Below are positions 59,689 to 64,000 of a DNA stretch of 64,000 nt, piece by piece (the stretch's first letter is position 1; each line of letters opens with the position of its first letter). Under the pieces are notes generated by a model, which worked only from the letters and a program-made list of their open reading frames with translations, had not been told where the DNA came from and searched no databases. This DNA is from JAJZVS01 sp963708095 (GTDB lineage Bacteria; Pseudomonadota; Alphaproteobacteria; Acetobacterales; Acetobacteraceae), in contig OY970182.1 of assembly GCA_963708095.1 (NCBI GenBank), positions 2,232,001 to 2,296,000 on the forward strand, read 5' to 3'. Both the position numbers and the translations under genes were made by a program.

Positions 59689-60738
59689 ATGCAGTTCGGC
59701 TATTTCACCCTCAGCGACAACGCCTACGCCGACAACCCGCGCGGACCCAACCAGTTCGTTGCCGATATCGTCACCGAGGCGATCGCGGCCGAGCAACTCG
59801 GTTTCCAGTCCGCCTGGATAGGGGAACATCATTTCAGCACGCTTGGCGTGCTGTCCTGCCCCGATCTCGCGCTCGCCTATATTGCCGCACGCACCGAGCG
59901 CATCCGGCTCGCGCCGGCGGTGACGGTGCTGCCGCTGCACCATCCGATCCGGGTCGCGGAGCAATGGGCGAGCCTCGACCTGCTGTCCGGCGGCCGGGTC
60001 GATTTCGCCGCCGGGCGCGGCTACGACCGGCGCGAATACGAACCGTTGGGGATCGATTTCGACCGCAACCAGGCGATCTTCGAGGAAGGAATGGCGATCG
60101 CGCAGCGGCTGTGGGCCGACCCCGCGCCCTACAGCCACCGCGGGGAGCACTACCGGTTTGACAACGTCTCCATCACCCCGCGCCCGGTGCAGCAGCCGAT
60201 CCCGTCCTATGTCGCCTCCTTCTCCCGCCCGTCGATCGAGCTGGCAGCAAAGCTCGGCTGCGGGCTGATCGTCGCCCCGTTCGCCGCGGCGATGAGCTTC
60301 GGCGGGCTGGCCGAGGTTGCGCGGCTCTATCGCGACACCTGCGCCCGCCACGGCACCCGGCCGGGGCGGCTGATGTGCAGCTACTTCATCCATTTCCACG
60401 ACACCGACGCGCAGGAACAGGCCGCCCGCGCGCGGCAGATGCGCTACTACCGCGAATGCGTGATCCCGTCCTTCCCCGGCGATCCGGCCACCGCGCCGCC
60501 GAGCTACCGGTATTTCATCGACATGGTCGCGAAGCTGAAACAGGCGCGCGCGGAGGACCTGACCGACAACGCCGTGCTGCTCGGCAACGCCGCGCGCATC
60601 ACGGGCGTGCTGAAACGGGTCGAAACGGCCGGGTTCGACGAGGTGATCCTGTATTTCAACGTCGGCCTCAAGCCACATGCGATGGTGCTGGACGAGATGG
60701 GCCGCTTCGCCCAGCAGGTGGCCCCGGCATTCACCTGA
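59689..60738 (+). CDS. Luciferase-like monooxygenase (LLM class flavoprotein)
   Basis: A 349-residue TIM-barrel flavoprotein dependent on reduced FMN. MQFGYFTLSDNAYADNP, SAWIGEHHFSTLGVLSCPD (with the EHHF motif common in the LuxA-like branch), VTVLPLHHPIRVAEQWASLD and GRVDFAAGRGYDRREY are typical. Substrate is not known. It follows the formyl-CoA-transferase-like gene. Its 3' end overlaps the convergent membrane-protein gene by 8 bases. Confidence 0.88.
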   Translation: MQFGYFTLSDNAYADNPRGPNQFVADIVTEAIAAEQLGFQSAWIGEHHFSTLGVLSCPDLALAYIAARTERIRLAPAVTVLPLHHPIRVAEQWASLDLLSGGRVDFAAGRGYDRREYEPLGIDFDRNQAIFEEGMAIAQRLWADPAPYSHRGEHYRFDNVSITPRPVQQPIPSYVASFSRPSIELAAKLGCGLIVAPFAAAMSFGGLAEVARLYRDTCARHGTRPGRLMCSYFIHFHDTDAQEQAARARQMRYYRECVIPSFPGDPATAPPSYRYFIDMVAKLKQARAEDLTDNAVLLGNAARITGVLKRVETAGFDEVILYFNVGLKPHAMVLDEMGRFAQQVAPAFT

Positions 60739-62344
60739 CCCGCCGCAGCCGACAGGCCAGAATCGCGTCCGCATCCAGGTTCGACCGCACCCGCACGCAG
60801 CCCGGTGCGCGCGCCAGGCCGTAGGCGCGCAAGGTCGCATCCGCCGCCCCGGGGCTTTCCGCCGGCGCCTCCAGCCCCCACAACGGCCCACGCTGCGCCG
60901 CGATCGCCGCCACCACCGCGCGCGCCATCAAATCGGGCGCACCGGGGCGCACCAGGTTGTTGTCGGCGCCCACGAAGCGCACCGACGCCGGCTCGAACGC
61001 CGCCACATAGGCCATCGGCGACGGATCGAGCAGCACCACCAGGCTCCCCGCCGGAAGCGCCGGCGGGCGCACCGCCACCGCCACCGGTCCCGGCGGCGCA
61101 TGGCCCCAATCGGGATAGATTGTCGCCGCGATCAGCCCCGCCGCCACCGCCCAGGCCGCCGGCACGACCCGCCATGCCCGCATCCGCGCCAGCCATGGCG
61201 CCAGCGCGGCCGCCAGCAGCGGACCGCTCAGCAACTCCAGCGGCACCAGGTAGCGCAGGATGGAGAACGCAGCCTCCCACAGCGCATACCCGACGACCCA
61301 CACCGCCAGCGCCGACACCACCGCCGGCGCCGCCCGCCGCCGCCACAGCGCGCGGCCTGCTACTGCCAGCGCCGCCGCCCAGCCGAGGGCGGTCCGCGGG
61401 TCGCGCAGCGGCAGCTCGCTCACCAGGGTGCAGCGCCGGAACGCCCAGAACAGCGGATAGGCGGCCGCCTGCCAGAAATCGCGCGGCATGAAGCGGGTGT
61501 CGGTGCCCGCGACCGGCGCTGCCCAGGGCGAGCGGAAGACCTCGTTGAAATACGGAAACACCGGGTCGCCGTAGTGGGCGTAGAGCCAGGCCCACCACGC
61601 CCCGGCGCTCAGCGCCGCCCCGGCCGCCGCCGCCAGCGCGAACCACAGGAACGCCGTCGCGCCGCGCCGCCCCCCGCCCCCGGTCAGCGCCGCGGCCAGC
61701 GCCAGCCCCACCGCGAACGGCGCCGCCGTCAGCTTCAGCCCCAGCGCCAGCCCGGCCAGCAGCCCGGCCGCTGCGCGCCCCCTGCGCGACGGCACCGTGC
61801 CCAGCAGCAATGTCGCGCCCAGCACGCAACAGGCCGGCAGCATCTCGCTCATCGCGCCGGCGAAGGTCGAGACCCCGGCGGCCCCGGTGACCCCGATCAG
61901 CGCCGCCGCGCCCGCGATCCACGCCCGCCCCGGCGTTGCCTCGGCCAGCAGGCGCCGGGCCAGGCACCACGTCAGGAACCCGGCCAACCCCTGCGGCAAT
62001 CCCAGCGCCGCGCCGAGCGCCGCTGGATGGCGGTTCAGCGCCCCGAGCAGCGCGGTATAGAGAAGGTCGAGACCCGGGGCGTAGAAACTCTGCAACTGCG
62101 CCGCTGCGAGATCGATCCCGACCCGCCCGTGCAGCAGCGCGAATCCGTTGTACAAATGATAGTTGCGCAGGTCGTAGTCGGCCCCCGGACCGACCAGCAC
62201 CGCCATCAGCGCCCCGGCCACCGCGGCGGCGGCAAGCCAGGCAGCCAGCACGGCGAGCAGGCGGGAGGAGCCCGCGCGGATACGTGCCGTCGGACGGACA
62301 AAGGTCGGTACCGCAGGGCGCGGCCAGGCAAGTGCCGGGGTCAT
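60731..62344 (-). CDS. Polytopic membrane protein, GT-C glycosyltransferase-like
   Basis: A 537-residue inner-membrane protein with about 12 helices. The first large loop contains GADYDLRNYHLYNGFALLHG, in the position of the catalytic acidic loop of GT-C type glycosyltransferases (GT83/GT87-like, with an Asp-rich DYDLRNYH). Long Ala/Leu-rich helices follow and a soluble C-terminal domain of about 110 residues (PAGSLVVLLDPSPMAYVAAF) ends it. It may add a sugar from a lipid carrier to an envelope glycan. The identification is tentative. Confidence 0.55.
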   Translation of the reverse strand: MTPALAWPRPAVPTFVRPTARIRAGSSRLLAVLAAWLAAAAVAGALMAVLVGPGADYDLRNYHLYNGFALLHGRVGIDLAAAQLQSFYAPGLDLLYTALLGALNRHPAALGAALGLPQGLAGFLTWCLARRLLAEATPGRAWIAGAAALIGVTGAAGVSTFAGAMSEMLPACCVLGATLLLGTVPSRRGRAAAGLLAGLALGLKLTAAPFAVGLALAAALTGGGGRRGATAFLWFALAAAAGAALSAGAWWAWLYAHYGDPVFPYFNEVFRSPWAAPVAGTDTRFMPRDFWQAAAYPLFWAFRRCTLVSELPLRDPRTALGWAAALAVAGRALWRRRAAPAVVSALAVWVVGYALWEAAFSILRYLVPLELLSGPLLAAALAPWLARMRAWRVVPAAWAVAAGLIAATIYPDWGHAPPGPVAVAVRPPALPAGSLVVLLDPSPMAYVAAFEPASVRFVGADNNLVRPGAPDLMARAVVAAIAAQRGPLWGLEAPAESPGAADATLRAYGLARAPGCVRVRSNLDADAILACRLRRVR

Positions 62345-62386
62345 CGCCGCAGCCTGCGGGGGTCAGGCTACCGATCGGTTAATGCC

Positions 62387-62420
62387 GCAAGGCCAGAGGG
62401 CTCTTGCCCCCTGGCCTTGC
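62387..62420. terminator. Hairpin downstream of the Gfo/Idh gene
   Basis: GCAAGGCCAG at 62387-62396 pairs with CTGGCCTTGC at 62411-62420, and GGG/CCC inside, with one mismatch. The core matches the long palindrome at 39129-39214. It lies directly after the stop of the leftward Gfo/Idh gene and may terminate it, though no T run is visible. Confidence 0.6.
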
Positions 62421-62421
62421 T

Positions 62422-63426
62422 TCACGGACCCGCCAGCCCCTCCGCCGCCGCGATCAGCCCCGACTGCCGCATGCGGGCCCGGGACGCGTCCATGGAGTCG
62501 GCAACGGCCAGTGCGGCGGCCAGGGCGCGGCGGCCGGCGGCGGCATCGACGGCGACCGGGCTGCCGTCCAGGATGGCGGCGACGAATGCCGCATGCTCGG
62601 CTTCCAGCGCATCGTGATCCTGCCAGGAGACTTCCTCGACGCCGAAGCCTTCGATGAAGGGAAGCGCCTGGCCGTGGCCGCGGCGGATGACGGTCATTTT
62701 GCGGTTGGCGAAATCGACGGCGAGGTAGCCGTCGGCGGCGAAGATACGCATGCGGCGTTCGGTGCGGGCGGAAACGCGGCTCGCGGTGATGGTGGCGACC
62801 GCGCCGGAGACAAAACGGATGCGCGCGTTGGCGATGTCCTCGTGCGCGCTGGCGACGGCGGCGCCGACGGCATCGACGCTCTCGATCGGGCTGTCGGTGA
62901 GGGTCAGGATCAGGTCGAGGTCATGAATCATCAGATCCAGGATGACCGAGACATCCGTGCCGCGCGGCTTGAACGGGGCGATGCGGGTGGCCTCGATATA
63001 GAGTGCCGCGCCCATGCGGCCGGACAGGGCGCCGTGCGCGGCGGAGAAGCGTTCCAGGTGGCCGACCTGCAGCACGAGGTTTCGTTCTGCGGCCAGTGCG
63101 GCGAGGTCGTCGGCTTCGGCGAGGGTGGCGGCGATCGGCTTTTCCACCAGCACGTGCCGGCCGGCGCGCAGGGCCTGGGCCGCAAGGGCGTGGTGGGCGG
63201 CGGCGGGCGCGGCGATCACGACCGCGTCGGAGTTGGCGAGCAGGTCGGGCAGGTCGCGCACCGGCGCGCCGGCTTCCCAGGCCACGGCCTGCGCGCGTTC
63301 GGGGTTGTGGTCGTAGATGCCGGACAGGGTGGCGCGCGGGGCGGCGGCCAGCTTCAGCGCGTGGTAGCGGCCGAAGTGTCCGGCGCCGATGACGCCGATG
63401 CGGAGGCGGTCGGGGGGCGGGAGCAT
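62422..63426 (-). CDS. Gfo/Idh/MocA-family oxidoreductase
   Basis: A 334-residue NAD(P)-dependent oxidoreductase. The Rossmann motif GVIGAGHFGRYHALKL is at residues 11-26, and the family's catalytic EKP is at residues 95-97 (HVLVEKPIAATLAEAD). ILDLMIHDLDLIL in the second domain carries the His typical of the sugar-substrate site. Proteins of this type oxidise sugar-linked or inositol alcohols; some sit near lipid A genes. The gene is alone here, next to the glycosyltransferase-like gene, which hints at envelope sugars. Confidence 0.88.
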   Translation of the reverse strand: MLPPPDRLRIGVIGAGHFGRYHALKLAAAPRATLSGIYDHNPERAQAVAWEAGAPVRDLPDLLANSDAVVIAAPAAAHHALAAQALRAGRHVLVEKPIAATLAEADDLAALAAERNLVLQVGHLERFSAAHGALSGRMGAALYIEATRIAPFKPRGTDVSVILDLMIHDLDLILTLTDSPIESVDAVGAAVASAHEDIANARIRFVSGAVATITASRVSARTERRMRIFAADGYLAVDFANRKMTVIRRGHGQALPFIEGFGVEEVSWQDHDALEAEHAAFVAAILDGSPVAVDAAAGRRALAAALAVADSMDASRARMRQSGLIAAAEGLAGP

Positions 63427-63637
63427 GAGAAGGGTTGTGGACCGGCGCGGGGGGACGCGGCAAGGGCGGGGGTGCCGTCCTTCTCCCTCCCCCCTTGCCG
63501 AGGAGGGCAGGGGGTGGGGGCGTTGCGCGTAGGAAGGCGTCCGTCTGGCGACCGCCGACCGGCGGGTATAAGTCCTCGCAAAGGCGGGACATCATCCAGG
63601 AGAAGAAAATAGCCCGCGAACTCAAGGGAACGAAGCC

Positions 63638-63937
63638 ATGGCCATGATCTACGGCCCCTTCAACACGGCGGACTGTCTCGACAATGTGGGAGTCGTTGCT
63701 GATTGTCTCGCTGCCACCGCCGAGGATCCCAACCCGGCCGTGTTTCTTGCTGCGCTTGGCGATGTCGCCAAAGCGCGCGGCATAGGCCGGATCGTCGAGA
63801 ATGGCACTCCGGCGCGAAAGCCCGCATGGGGGGTTGAAAAAGTCGGGGCGTGTCCTTTCTGCGCAACCGTCTGTCCCGTGTCGTGGACACCAAGGCCAAA
63901 GCTAACGGTTGCCGTGACTCACCCGCAGCAACGATGA
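63638..63937 (+). pseudogene. Antitoxin-like (HigA-type) remnant, frameshifted
   Basis: The N-terminal 50 residues resemble a small addiction-module antitoxin: CLDNVGVVADCLAATAEDPN, then AVFLAALGDVAKARGIGRIV, as in HigA/COG3636 proteins (helix-turn-helix with ALGDIARARGM). The expected next segment, GLxRESLYKAL, appears in another frame as LRRESPHGGL from about 63810, so a frameshift lies near 63800. The final part (GACPFCATVCPV) is foreign. No toxin gene is visible within the remaining 60 bases. Confidence 0.5.
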
Positions 63938-64000
63938 CACGCCGACCCACGTGAGTTGGCCCGTGGTCGACGATGACGCCGTTGCAGACTCGGATGTTAT

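Overview
The window is high-GC DNA from an alphaproteobacterial chromosome. I infer an Acetobacteraceae-like member of the Rhodospirillales. Supporting signs are the leuS-lptE-holA cluster, an NDUFS4-type complex I protein, a fused cytochrome b with cytochrome c1, aerobic HemF, an intracellular PHB depolymerase, several CoA-transferase and acyl-CoA dehydrogenase genes, and a PEP-CTERM surface protein. Four tRNA genes (Val-GAC, Glu-CTC, Leu-CAA, Pro-TGG) are present. No rRNA operon, CRISPR array or replication origin was seen.

Layout. 1-5.7 kb is the right end of a prophage: tail-tip lysozyme, fibre-like protein and small cargo genes, ending at the 3' end of tRNA-Val. 5.8-14.2 kb is core: cupin, GST, PHB depolymerase, acyl-CoA dehydrogenase, then leuS-lptE-holA. 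14.28-21.7 kb is a decayed island at tRNA-Glu. It holds a serine-recombinase remnant, a truncated and frameshifted sensor kinase/response regulator, an IS630 remnant, and a five-gene lipid/CoA-type cassette (TetR, thiolase, MaoC, two SDRs, SnoaL-like) lying between two 145-bp direct repeats. 22-34.6 kb is core: EEP phosphatase, trpF-pyrF-lapA, DUF1223, a branched-chain amino-acid-type ABC system with permease and both ATPases fused in one protein, prpB, an HDAC-like deacetylase, DUF192 and NDUFS4. 34.7-36.2 kb is a deleted IS110-type element set in intergenic repeats.

36.2-45.4 kb carries an OmpR-type regulator without a kinase, AlkA, apt, rarA, a split TPP decarboxylase, MaoC, SDR, phnF and phnM. 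45.4-52.8 kb has two paralogous small lipoproteins, a choice-of-anchor A PEP-CTERM protein, mtnP, petBC (no Rieske gene beside it), hemF and tonB. 53-60.7 kb is acyl-CoA metabolism (two CoA-transferases, an acyl-CoA dehydrogenase, a luciferase-like monooxygenase) with a PrsW-type membrane protein and a serine beta-lactamase-family hydrolase. The end holds a polytopic glycosyltransferase-like protein, a Gfo/Idh/MocA oxidoreductase and a frameshifted antitoxin-like remnant.

Functional threads are acyl-CoA and polyester turnover, a possible link between a ComDE-like decarboxylase and PhnF/PhnM, and repeated insertion of mobile DNA at tRNA 3' ends and into palindromic intergenic repeats. No clearly new defence or secretion system was found. 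The most unusual items are the repeat-bounded cassette, the three-domain ABC fusion, the 40-bp perfect palindrome, and the deleted acyl-CoA dehydrogenase copy beside the PrsW gene.
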